Shown piece by piece: positions 7,961 through 15,042 of a DNA stretch of 64,000 nucleotides. This DNA comes from Halorubrum laminariae. GTDB taxonomy: Archaea; Halobacteriota; Halobacteria; Halobacteriales; Haloferacaceae. Every line of letters starts with the position of its first letter. Position 1 is the first letter of the stretch. The stretch is from assembly GCF_024494655.1 (NCBI RefSeq), contig NZ_JANHDL010000010.1:40520-104519 (forward strand), written 5' to 3'. The position numbers were made by a program, and so were the translations under genes. The notes under the pieces were generated by a model. The model made no database searches. It had not been told where the DNA came from and worked only from the letters and a program-made list of their open reading frames with translations.

Positions 7961-8116
7961 TTACTCGGAAATCCGGTGGTGCCCGATCTCGTCTGATCCA
8001 CAGTCAGGACATTGATCTGCGTCTGGTGGGAGCTTCGTTCCGCAGTGGCGGCACTCAACGACGACCTCCGGCTTATCACCGGGGAGTAGCCGAGCGAGTA
8101 CCGCACGGCCACTCAT
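7961..8116 (-). CDS. 51-residue zinc-ribbon protein
   Basis: Reading the minus strand from the ATG at 8116 gives a 51-residue protein with CRHCGTKLP and CPDCGSDEIG, a classic zinc ribbon (two CxxC pairs), ending in HHRISE. It matches a type of very small haloarchaeal zinc-binding protein (I remember DUF7129-like names). It probably binds nucleic acid or protein. The gene is part of the repeat-separated cluster. Confidence 0.65.
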   Translation of the reverse strand: MSGRAVLARLLPGDKPEVVVECRHCGTKLPPDADQCPDCGSDEIGHHRISE

Positions 8117-8277
8117 GAGTATCCGATATTCCGGCAGCAGTGAGTTAATGGTACTGGTGCGGGATTTTCTCCGGAAATCCGGGGGTGTACAACCAGTAAA
8201 CCCGCCAAAGGCTTATCTTCCAACCGGAGTGAACTCCACGTGGAAGGACCTGTCACACGCTCCTTTCACCCCTAGGC

Positions 8278-8430
8278 ATGCCTACCGATGACTCGTCGCT
8301 TGGTCAGTGTCCGGACTGCGGGGACCCGATTACCTCTGCGTGGTTGCTTGTTGAATACAGGAAAGACGATGGGACTGACGGCGTTTGGGCAGAGTGTCCA
8401 TCGTGTGGGGACGTCGTCGCGCCAGAGTAG
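8278..8430 (+). CDS. 50-residue zinc-ribbon protein
   Basis: The ATG at 8278 opens a 50-residue frame with CPDCGDPITSAWLLVEY and CPSCGDVVAPE, two CxxC knuckles about 28 residues apart. Such proteins are common in haloarchaea (a DUF7837-like type by memory). It is followed after 53 bases by the TRAM protein and may share its transcript. Function unknown, probably a structural zinc site. Confidence 0.65.
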   Translation: MPTDDSSLGQCPDCGDPITSAWLLVEYRKDDGTDGVWAECPSCGDVVAPE

Positions 8431-8483
8431 TAAGACAGCACCATCAAGTGGCCTTCACAGCGTATCTCAATCAGAACACGAGA

Positions 8484-8894
8484 ATGGAGATTCCCACCCA
8501 ACTGCGGTGTCTATTCGCTGGCGCTGTCGAACAGCAAGACGGGACGTATCTCATTAAGATTCCCGAGCGCGAGATAGACCGTGGCGAGCTGCAGCAGGGC
8601 GACACGTACCGCGTGGCTGTTCTCGGAGCAGCAACCACCGACGACGCTGCCGAGACCCCCACCGACTCACAGCGCGAGCAGACGCCGAGCACGCCACCGG
8701 TTGGCGAAGGTGAGCAGCGAACCGTCGAAATCGAAGATATTGGCGATCAAGGAGACGGCATCACGCGTGTCGAGCGTGGCTTCGTCGTCATTGTCCCTGA
8801 TACCGAGCGCGGCGAGCGTGTCACCGTCGAAATCACCGACGTCACTGAGAACGTTGCCTTTGCCGAGATCACCGAGCGCGAAAATCACGACTAA
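8484..8894 (+). CDS. TRAM-domain protein
   Basis: A 136-residue protein whose C-terminal half (about 68-132) is a TRAM domain: VEIEDIGDQGDGITRVERGF followed by VPDTERGERVTVEITDVTENVAFAE. TRAM proteins bind RNA, and stand-alone archaeal ones act as RNA chaperones. The N-terminal 45 residues are a separate small domain (FAGAVEQQDGTYLIKIPERE) linked by an acidic, proline-rich segment. I chose the ATG at 8484 because the frame upstream overlaps the zinc-ribbon gene in another frame and looks non-coding. Confidence 0.8.
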   Translation: MEIPTQLRCLFAGAVEQQDGTYLIKIPEREIDRGELQQGDTYRVAVLGAATTDDAAETPTDSQREQTPSTPPVGEGEQRTVEIEDIGDQGDGITRVERGFVVIVPDTERGERVTVEITDVTENVAFAEITERENHD

Positions 8895-9297
8895 CAATTC
8901 CCGGGTCTGATATCTGTCTGAGCGAGTGCTGGCCCGTGAGCTCGTCCTAGTAGACGATTGGTGTGGTGCAGCCACACACTCAGTGACACTCTCGGGGAGA
9001 GGGCGTTCCATATACAGTAACTACTAGTAGACTCGGAGAGAACGATATCAGTCGTATCACCGGCTCTTATTGGTGAAATCCCGGAGGTATAGTGTGCCGA
9101 CGATTAACTTCTAGTGCGCTTCTCTTCACCAGTGTGTCCGGTGCAATAGCCGCTCAGTAGGTGGCGCATTTTGTATACTCACACTTAAAGAAGACAGTAC
9201 AAGCTACACAAAGATAGGGCTACTCGGAGCGGAACGCTGTCACCCGTTCTACGGTAGCCGTACACTTTTTATGCGGTAGTACGTAGACTAATTCAGT
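8895..9297. other. Intergenic region without a supported gene
   Basis: About 400 bases with stop codons in all frames. It is visibly less GC-rich toward its end, where CACTTTTTATGCGG near 9264 could be the TATA element for the small gene at 9298. No repeat of the local 89-bp family is seen here. Confidence 0.45.
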
Positions 9298-9396
9298 ATG
9301 TCACGGTCAAAGCTCATCGCAGGTGTCGCTATTGTTGCTATCATTAGTATTCTTCTCCGTCGTCGTGGAGATGGAGCAGCGGAATCCGATAACTGA
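9298..9396 (+). CDS. Putative 32-residue membrane peptide
   Basis: The ATG at 9298 gives 32 residues: a lysine-bearing start, a hydrophobic run (LIAGVAIVAIISILL), then RRRGDG and an acidic end. The arrangement (one membrane span with a basic cytoplasmic flank) and a TATA-like TTTTTATG about 30 bases upstream suggest a real small gene. It ends six bases before repeat copy B. Evidence is limited by its length. Confidence 0.4.
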   Translation: MSRSKLIAGVAIVAIISILLRRRGDGAAESDN

Positions 9397-9401
9397 TTCA
9401 A

Positions 9402-9485
9402 CTGTACTTACCGAAGCTACGCATCACATCGAGGCGGATTCTTACCAGCCTATTTGGAGTGAAACAGCCGCTTAGTCGGTGTGCG
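9402..9485. repeat. Dispersed repeat, diverged copy B
   Basis: It runs from CTGTACTTACCGAA to GGTGTGCG and keeps CATCACATCGAGGCG and GGAGTGAAACA with several substitutions relative to copy A. It adjoins the 3' end of the minus-strand gene 9503-9910. Confidence 0.75.
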
Positions 9486-9502
9486 TACTGAACAGACTGC
9501 AT

Positions 9503-9910
9503 TTACTGGGGCGTTTTGTTCCGGAGCCAACGCTCCCCACCTGCGAGGAGAGCGTACGCGACGAGGTAGAACGGTGTCAGGTAGAACACGAGGGAGAACC
9601 CCGGGGCATCACCGTGATTGTTCCAGAGTGGGAGTGTGTGACAGAACAGGAGGATGCACGCCAGTAACACGGCGGGGCTTCTCAGGTCGAATTGTAGCCA
9701 GAGCAGGATCGGGATGCCCACGGTTCCGAATCCCAGGAGTGAATACCAGAGCACAGCCCACCAGACTGGCCCATGAATGGTGGTCGAGGGAGACAAGAGG
9801 TACACGTAGCCGAGTACGAGCCCAGTGTAGACGAGACTGGCTACGGTGCTACTGAGGAGCGACCGCCCCCAGCTTTCAGTCTGTTTAACACGCCCGAGGT
9901 TCGGTCGCAT
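9503..9910 (-). CDS. Four-span membrane protein
   Basis: A 135-residue protein with four likely transmembrane segments at about 20-41, 47-70, 80-95 and 105-123, and a basic C-terminus (GGERWLRNKTPQ). No transporter or enzyme motif is visible. It ends next to repeat copy B. Function unknown; likely one unit of the repeat-separated membrane-protein cluster. Confidence 0.6.
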   Translation of the reverse strand: MRPNLGRVKQTESWGRSLLSSTVASLVYTGLVLGYVYLLSPSTTIHGPVWWAVLWYSLLGFGTVGIPILLWLQFDLRSPAVLLACILLFCHTLPLWNNHGDAPGFSLVFYLTPFYLVAYALLAGGERWLRNKTPQ

Positions 9911-9946
9911 ATATTATGAAATGTCCGTGATTAGTAAATATTTTGT

Positions 9947-10032
9947 CTGTACTTAGCGAAGTCACGCACCACAGCAAGGTAGGTTCTTACCAGCGAATTT
10001 GGAGTGAAACAGCTGCTCAATAGGTGTGCGAA
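9947..10032. repeat. Dispersed repeat, diverged copy C
   Basis: It begins CTGTACTTAGCGAA and ends TAGGTGTGCGAA, with GGAGTGAAACAGCTG inside. It is nearer to copy B than to copies A and D. It adjoins the 3' end of the minus-strand gene 10042-10215. Confidence 0.75.
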
Positions 10033-10041
10033 TATATCGAG

Positions 10042-10215
10042 TCAGTTGCTTAGGAGAGCATCGTATCCGCCTTTGTAGCTCAGGTAGTACGCGACCACTA
10101 CGAGGAGTACGAGGACGAACAGCTGTCCGAATATATCGGGTGGCGAAATAATCGCTGAGAGCGGAAACGCGACGAGGAAGCTGATAATAAAGCGAACGTG
10201 TGGGGAGTCAAGCAT
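10042..10215 (-). CDS. Small membrane protein
   Basis: A 57-residue protein with two hydrophobic stretches (FIISFLVAFPLSAII and IFGQLFVLVLLVVVAYYL). The frame stays open upstream to 10422, but that extension translates repeat copy D, so I take the internal ATG at 10215 as the start. The function is unknown. The gene ends ten bases from repeat copy C. Confidence 0.5.
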   Translation of the reverse strand: MLDSPHVRFIISFLVAFPLSAIISPPDIFGQLFVLVLLVVVAYYLSYKGGYDALLSN

Positions 10216-10273
10216 ATTTCGACCGAATACCCAGCGCAGTAAATAGGTTGTCCATATGAAACGATGCGTGTTC

Positions 10274-10362
10274 CACCTGTACTTACCGAATCTGATCACC
10301 ACATCGAGGCGAGTTCTCCTCAGCTGATTTGGACTGAAACACCCGGTAGGTGAATGTGCGAA
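10274..10362. repeat. Dispersed 89-bp repeat, copy D
   Basis: Identical as far as I can read to copy A at 7512-7600, about 2.7 kb away, while copies B and C between them have diverged. Perfect identity suggests recent duplication or gene conversion. No convincing minus-strand gene ends just beyond this copy. Confidence 0.85.
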
Positions 10363-10494
10363 TCTAACGCTGATACCTCCTTCAGTTATGTGTGATGTTG
10401 GTAGAGTCGTGCTGCAATACAAAGCGCGTATCGCGCAGCGGTGAGAACTTATTCATCCCCGAAAAGTTATAACAGTCAGCTATGATTTCGATCC

Positions 10495-11121
10495 ATGGGA
10501 CGAGTCACCTCTTCATATATGAAATCACTCGAACAGTGGAGTCCGACGCTATTTCTCCTTGGTGGGGTAGTCCTAGTCGCTTTCGCGGCGAGCTTGGCCG
10601 CCATCGGGCTCATGGATATGTCTTCCCCGCGGAATATCTTGGCTGGTGCTGGATTCACTCTCGCTTTCCTGGGCCTCTTTGGGTTGTGCGCCGGGCTCAC
10701 GGACCGAAGTCCCCGGCTGGCACGCGCCGGTAGTATCTTTGCAGTCCTCGGCGGGGTAGGATTCACTCTGACGTTCGTGTTAGGTATCGCTGAGTTCGTG
10801 GAGATAACGCCCCCAGCCTGGGTTGAAGCCGCCCAGCTACTGAATATCGCCTCGATTGTCCTCGGATTTCTTCTCGTCGGTATCGCAAGCCTGCGGACTG
10901 ACGTATACCCACAGTCCCTCGGAGTTCTATTATTCGTGCCGGCAGTCCTCTTCGCTGCGAACATAACCCGTGTAGCGTTCTTGGGCCCGTGGACTCCCTC
11001 ATGGGCACCATTCCTCCTCGGAAGTCTACAGGCCATGGCCATGTTAGCCATTGGCTACATTCTCCATGACGAGTCCACTCCGACCGAGCCTGCGGAGCGA
11101 CCGATCGACAGAGCTGCGTAA
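10495..11121 (+). CDS. Polytopic membrane protein
   Basis: A 208-residue protein with about six membrane spans (near 18-40, 50-68, 80-100, 112-132, 142-160 and 168-190) and an acidic tail. The order of glycine-rich spans resembles small DUF-type integral membrane proteins of haloarchaea, but I cannot assign a family. An alternative start is the ATG at 10519, eight residues in. No binding motif for ions or nucleotides was found. Confidence 0.6.
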   Translation: MGRVTSSYMKSLEQWSPTLFLLGGVVLVAFAASLAAIGLMDMSSPRNILAGAGFTLAFLGLFGLCAGLTDRSPRLARAGSIFAVLGGVGFTLTFVLGIAEFVEITPPAWVEAAQLLNIASIVLGFLLVGIASLRTDVYPQSLGVLLFVPAVLFAANITRVAFLGPWTPSWAPFLLGSLQAMAMLAIGYILHDESTPTEPAERPIDRAA

Positions 11122-11410
11122 AGCACGTCGGGCTACTCCCGTTTATTGGCTCTCTGCTATATGTTGATCCAGTACTGAACTACTGAATTCACCCTCTGTA
11201 TCCGCCACGATTCTTGACAAGGACTGGGTGGTTCCTACTCCGTAGCGTCACATCCGTCCCCTGTACTTACCGACCTGCGTCAGAATATGTTATCGGTTGA
11301 GGATTTCAATAGAGCCGAACCGTTCTATGACACCTCCTGTCTGTAGGCTAATTGATGTGAGAGCTATTGTTTAAACCCGAAGACGAAGCATGATACGGCC
11401 AGAATACTCT
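11122..11410. other. Intergenic region with a repeat fragment
   Basis: About 290 bases without a supported gene. CCCTGTACTTACCGACC at 11259-11275 matches the first bases of the 89-bp dispersed repeat. Upstream of the next gene the run ATTGTTTAAACCCG near 11370 could be a promoter. Confidence 0.4.
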
Positions 11411-12298
11411 ATGACCGATCAGTACGCCGACTACGAAGCCCTCCGACCGCTCGGCGAAGCGACCCACGTTCCCGACGACCAACTCGCCAGTAGTAGTGGC
11501 CAGCCCCGGCGGCAACGCTCTGGTGGCGTCGACGCGAGCTATCCAGACGACCCGACTGCAGATGAGACCGAGTGCAATTCCTGTGGAGCGTCGATCCCCG
11601 CTGGCCAGTCGAAGTGCCGGTTCTGTCTCACGAACCATCTCGAAGCAGCCGACGATCAGGACACATCGACTGCCGAACAGACTCTCCTCCATATCATCCA
11701 CATAGTCGTTGAGGCGTCGACGTTCTACGGCGCCGTCGGGAAGGGATCTGCTGCGGCCACCCTCCTCGCGAAGGCAGACGATGACCCAGTAGTCGATGAC
11801 TGCAAGCTAATCTATGATCTCGACGAGGAACCGGCCCCACGGCTTGTCGATCAGTGGCCCTCGCTCCCCTCGGCGACACGGGTCACGTCTGAATGTGGTA
11901 ATCAGCTGCTCGCGGCTGCTCGTGAGCGGACACCGTGGACAGAGATGACGCAGTCCTGTCACGACGGCGAGCACACGACGTTCCTCTACGACGAAACCGG
12001 GAGCGAGGTTCGCACCGAAGCTCGTCTTGCAAGCCTACGTGAGGACGCAGACAACGACCTCTGGCTGGTGCCAGCGATTGCGCTCCAGAAATCCGTTGAC
12101 AAGACCGATACCGAACAGCCACGACGCGAGCGCCCAAACAGAACTCACCTCGAGTGTCGAGAGTGTGATCGGGAGACTAAGCATCGATTCCGCGAATTCG
12201 AGGCTGTCCCCGATGACGAGTGGACCGGGCAGCCAATGTGGGGCTGTCAGCGGTGCGGCACGCCACGCTACGGGCCCGAACCCGAAGCCGATCAGTAA
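11411..12298 (+). CDS. Zinc-ribbon protein of unknown function
   Basis: A 295-residue acidic protein. It has a zinc ribbon in the N-terminal third (CNSCGASIPAGQSKCRFC, near residue 55) and a second at the C-terminus (CRECDRETKHRF then CQRCGTPRYG). The centre is an unrecognised alpha/beta domain. I took the ATG at 11411 (MTDQYADYEALRPLGEATHV) rather than the upstream ATG at 11390. The gene is followed by inverted-repeat copy 2. Two ribbons on either side of a globular core suggest a nucleic-acid-binding role, which is inference. Confidence 0.65.
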   Translation: MTDQYADYEALRPLGEATHVPDDQLASSSGQPRRQRSGGVDASYPDDPTADETECNSCGASIPAGQSKCRFCLTNHLEAADDQDTSTAEQTLLHIIHIVVEASTFYGAVGKGSAAATLLAKADDDPVVDDCKLIYDLDEEPAPRLVDQWPSLPSATRVTSECGNQLLAAARERTPWTEMTQSCHDGEHTTFLYDETGSEVRTEARLASLREDADNDLWLVPAIALQKSVDKTDTEQPRRERPNRTHLECRECDRETKHRFREFEAVPDDEWTGQPMWGCQRCGTPRYGPEPEADQ

Positions 12299-12311
12299 AG
12301 ACGACGTCAAA

Positions 12312-12352
12312 TTAACCAACAATTCTGGTGTCGGCTCGGAGTTGTTGGTTAA
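12312..12352. repeat. TTAACCAACA inverted repeat, copy 2
   Basis: Arms TTAACCAACAA (12312-12322) and TTGTTGGTTAA (12342-12352) are perfect, with a 19-base spacer of unrelated sequence. It lies between the zinc-ribbon gene and the leader at 12408. Confidence 0.75.
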
Positions 12353-12407
12353 CAGAAGCCAGCTCGCGACCACCCGACGATACCACACCTGCTGACTGCC
12401 CGCCGGT

Positions 12408-12438
12408 GTTTTTCGGCGCCGAGAATTGGCGGAGGCGC
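12408..12438 (+). promoter_or_regulatory. T-tract plus hairpin leader, copy at 12.4 kb
   Basis: GTTTTTCG precedes stem GCGCC, a loop of about 13 bases with GGCGGA, and stem GGCGC. It ends only four bases before the ATG at 12443. If the T-tract were the TATA box, the transcript would start at the ATG. Confidence 0.55.
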
Positions 12439-12442
12439 ACAC

Positions 12443-12631
12443 ATGGATCCACGAGACACCCCCGGCTATCGACTCCACCGCGCGCTCAGTAGCCTCACCA
12501 GTATCGACAGCGACCAATTGGAGCCCGCTGATCGAGAGCGAATTAGCACCGCGACGACGCTCCTCGAGCAGGTAGATTTTCTCACCCAACCGAATACGAC
12601 GAGGGACGGTGACATCAACAGAGAATCCTGA
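12443..12631 (+). CDS. Small hypothetical protein
   Basis: A 62-residue soluble acidic protein with a single helical region (RLHRALSSLTSIDSDQL to TTLLEQVDFL). No motif is recognised. It sits between two leader hairpins, so it is probably a one-gene unit. Its acidic composition and use of GC-ending codons match its neighbours. Confidence 0.55.
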   Translation: MDPRDTPGYRLHRALSSLTSIDSDQLEPADRERISTATTLLEQVDFLTQPNTTRDGDINRES

Positions 12632-12688
12632 CAGCTCGACGCATCGGCAGCGCAACGTCATGTGGCCGTCACAGCGTGAGCAGTTGCT

Positions 12689-12716
12689 CGCCCCCTGAAA
12701 GGGTGCGGGGGCGCGA
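12689..12716 (+). promoter_or_regulatory. Hairpin leader, copy at 12.7 kb
   Basis: Stem CGCCCCC, loop TGAAAGGGTGC and stem GGGGGCG, a perfect seven-base-pair stem. The hairpin ends about 24 bases before the ATG at 12738. Confidence 0.65.
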
Positions 12717-12737
12717 GACCGCTCCCGAGAACAATCC

Positions 12738-13118
12738 ATGGCAACATTGCAAGCCGCAACGACATCGACCGGCGCGCTCGTATCGGATCCACAGGCAGTC
12801 CGCGAACTCTGTGAGAACCACTGCTTCGGGACGCTCAACTGGGAAGTGGACGACGACGGCGAACTCGTTATCTGGGGCTACGACAGCTTCGAAGTGTACG
12901 AGGCCCGTGAGAACGGTCTTCCTGACTACGACGGTGGCATCGTCACTCACGAGTTCCTCCGGTCGCTCGCGGAGTATCTCGAACCGAACGAAGAATTCGA
13001 CATCCAGACAGCCGGATTTACCAAGTGCCGGTTTCCCGTGCTGGCGAAACGGTACGTCGTTCGCGACGGCGAAGTCCTCCACGCGGACCTCAGTTCCCCC
13101 GACCCGATCGACGAGTAG
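12738..13118 (+). CDS. Hypothetical protein
   Basis: A 126-residue acidic protein of unknown function. The middle (residues 30-75) alternates short strands and acidic turns (FGTLNWEVDDDGELVIWGYDS), giving the look of a small alpha/beta domain. It is preceded by one hairpin leader and followed 14 bases after its stop by another, so it forms a single-gene unit in a one-directional array. Confidence 0.65.
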   Translation: MATLQAATTSTGALVSDPQAVRELCENHCFGTLNWEVDDDGELVIWGYDSFEVYEARENGLPDYDGGIVTHEFLRSLAEYLEPNEEFDIQTAGFTKCRFPVLAKRYVVRDGEVLHADLSSPDPIDE

Positions 13119-13124
13119 CGTTGT

Positions 13125-13151
13125 TCGTCCCCCGGGAGGGGTGCGGGGCGA
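13125..13151 (+). promoter_or_regulatory. Hairpin leader, copy at 13.1 kb
   Basis: CGTCCCC, a loop including GAGGGGTG, then GGGGCG. About 36 bases further on is the ATG at 13187, which has a GGAG motif before it. Confidence 0.6.
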
Positions 13152-13186
13152 TCCAGTCGTGGGTCGTCCTGCAAGGAGATTGTTCA

Positions 13187-13849
13187 ATGGGCCACCGCGC
13201 ACTCGTTGCGTACGAACGCACAGACGGACAGTACACGCTCCACTACTCTCATTGGGGTGCAGCGAATCTCAAGCTCAAGCACCGAATCTCGGCCGAAACA
13301 CCGTTCGGTGGCGACGACACCGACTCGAAGTGGGCGAAACAGCTGCTGGCGGAACTGGCCGATGGCCTCGAAGCAGATGGCGTCGACGGCTACCTCGCCG
13401 GCGAGGATCGTCCGTCGTCGGTCGTCAAGCCGAAGCCCCGTGCCACCGGGCTCACCCTCGACGAGATCGTCGCGGACCACCTCGACTATCTCCACCACGA
13501 GGCGATCTTCGTGGTGTCACCCACCTTCGAGGTGACCGCCTATCGGACGCTGTGGTTCGGGCTGCAGTACGACTCGGAGACGGTCGAACAGGGAGAGACC
13601 GTCGGGAACGGCGCGCTCGCGACGGTGCGCTGGTACGACGGCAAGCCGGTCGGCGACGGCCACCTACAGGGACAGTTCGCGGCCCTCAAAGACGTCGTCG
13701 GCGACATGCTCGATAAGGGCGTCTTCACGCCGTCAACGGCGATACAGTATCTGAAACGGAAGCTCGCTGAGCGGGTCGGAGACCGACAGGAGCTGCTCAT
13801 TCCGACCGGAGAATCACCCTTCGAGACAGCGAGTCTCGGCAAGCCGTAA
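13187..13849 (+). CDS. Haloarchaeal conserved protein (DUF6735-like)
   Basis: A 220-residue protein starting MGHRALVAYER and continuing with LHYSHWGAANLKLKHRI, a pattern I remember from haloarchaeal DUF6735 proteins. I set the start at 13187, after AAGGAGATTGTTCA, although the frame is open further upstream through the leader hairpin. No catalytic motif is evident. Homologues are plasmid-associated by memory. The role is unknown. Confidence 0.75.
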   Translation: MGHRALVAYERTDGQYTLHYSHWGAANLKLKHRISAETPFGGDDTDSKWAKQLLAELADGLEADGVDGYLAGEDRPSSVVKPKPRATGLTLDEIVADHLDYLHHEAIFVVSPTFEVTAYRTLWFGLQYDSETVEQGETVGNGALATVRWYDGKPVGDGHLQGQFAALKDVVGDMLDKGVFTPSTAIQYLKRKLAERVGDRQELLIPTGESPFETASLGKP

Positions 13850-13886
13850 CACCAATCCCTTAGTGGATATCGGGGGACGTCTAAGT

Positions 13887-14171
13887 ATGTCAAATCAGTC
13901 TGAAGATGACGTTCGTGTTTGGCTTGTCGAACGGACGTACTCCGATGACGAGCAGAACCTGATCATCCTCACCTACGCAACACCCGATGGAGAACAGTAC
14001 TATCGGAAGGAACGCGCACTCACGTCCTTCACCGACGTCCGAGATACGACAGCAGCAGTCGATGCTGAACCCGGCAATCTTGGCATGGTCGATGACCCCG
14101 ACCTCCAGGAGCAATACGCGGCCGAAGCACAGCGAATGCAGGAGGTTCACGACCCGGACGACGTGATCTGA
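13887..14171 (+). CDS. Small hypothetical protein
   Basis: A 94-residue acidic protein beginning MSNQSEDDVRVWLVERTYSD. The first half has a strand-rich pattern (VWLVERTY, LIILTYATPDGEQYYRKERAL). The ATG at 13887 is preferred to an upstream one at 13863. It lacks the hairpin leader of its neighbours. Function unknown. Confidence 0.6.
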   Translation: MSNQSEDDVRVWLVERTYSDDEQNLIILTYATPDGEQYYRKERALTSFTDVRDTTAAVDAEPGNLGMVDDPDLQEQYAAEAQRMQEVHDPDDVI

Positions 14172-14232
14172 TACCCGCCAGTAGACATCGCCCCAAGCCA
14201 TGGGTTATGTCGTGGCAGGCCTTAGTCGGGGT

Positions 14233-14982
14233 ATGCGCGAACTCGTCTTCGCTCTCGAATACGAGCCCGGCTGCAACAGGGTGGCGGACGCCCTCGCAGA
14301 CCACCCCGACGCTCGCGTTCGTTCACTCTCGCTGCACGCCACTGCCGACCAGCTCTGGCGAGTCGACCATGCCACCGGCACTCCGGACGCACTCGACGCC
14401 ATCGAGGACGCGTTTCGCAACAGCGACTACTACGCCGACTGTCTCGCCACCGAGGACTGCGGCGCAACCCAGACCACCCGTGTCCTCGACCGCACGGACG
14501 ACACGCTCATCCTCTACTCCGACTGGGAGCGGACCCCTGCCTGTGCCTCAGTCCCCCACATCGCCCGCGACCACCTCGGCGACGGTGTGCTGTTCGAGAC
14601 CCGTCACGAGGGCCGCCACTACACGTGGCGGCTCATTCACTCCGACGAGGGCGATGTGGCGGCGTTCTTCGATTCCCTCGGGGTTGCCGTCGGGGAATGC
14701 GCCCAGATGGAGATGCTCCGCACCGCGGATACGACGACATCAGCTGGGGGAGGCGACGGGACACCGAGCGGCCTGCCGCCAGCACAGGAGGCCGCACTCC
14801 AGGCCGCTGTCGAACACGGCTACTACGAGTCACCCCGCGAGGTCGACGTCGGCGAACTCGCCGAGCATCTCGACGTGCCACGGTCAACACTCACCTACCG
14901 ACTCCGTCGGGCGGAAGAACATTTGGCGAAGCAACATGTCGCCGGCGAGCGGGTAGCGGAAGAACGGCTGGCATCGCACTGA
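14233..14982 (+). CDS. HTH_10 (Bat-type) transcription regulator of metal ATPase
   Basis: A 249-residue protein. The C-terminal 60 residues form an HTH_10 domain like that of bacterio-opsin activator proteins: LPPAQEAALQAAVEHGYYES, then VDVGELAEHLDVPRSTLTYR. The N-terminal part is a sensor-like domain with several cysteines and histidines. The next gene, 60 bases downstream, encodes a Zn/Cd-exporting ATPase, so this protein is likely its metal-responsive regulator. A 16-base perfect palindrome lies between the two. The start at 14233 was chosen over an upstream in-frame ATG at 14200. Confidence 0.8.
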   Translation: MRELVFALEYEPGCNRVADALADHPDARVRSLSLHATADQLWRVDHATGTPDALDAIEDAFRNSDYYADCLATEDCGATQTTRVLDRTDDTLILYSDWERTPACASVPHIARDHLGDGVLFETRHEGRHYTWRLIHSDEGDVAAFFDSLGVAVGECAQMEMLRTADTTTSAGGGDGTPSGLPPAQEAALQAAVEHGYYESPREVDVGELAEHLDVPRSTLTYRLRRAEEHLAKQHVAGERVAEERLASH

Positions 14983-14990
14983 GGGCCGCA

Positions 14991-15006
14991 GTTGGAATAT
15001 TCCAAC
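14991..15006. promoter_or_regulatory. Perfect 16-bp palindrome, candidate metal operator
   Basis: GTTGGAATATTCCAAC is its own reverse complement. It begins 9 bases after the regulator stop codon and ends 37 bases before the ATPase ATG at 15043. It is well placed to bind the upstream regulator or another metal sensor. Confidence 0.55.
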
Positions 15007-15042
15007 AAAGACATATGGAACTCCCACTCCTACCGTGAGGTA

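Noticed and set aside
7512..10362. Repeat copies as integron attC sites
   Set aside because: No GTTRRRY/RYYYAAC core pair and no integrase gene were found; I keep only the descriptive cassette-like call.
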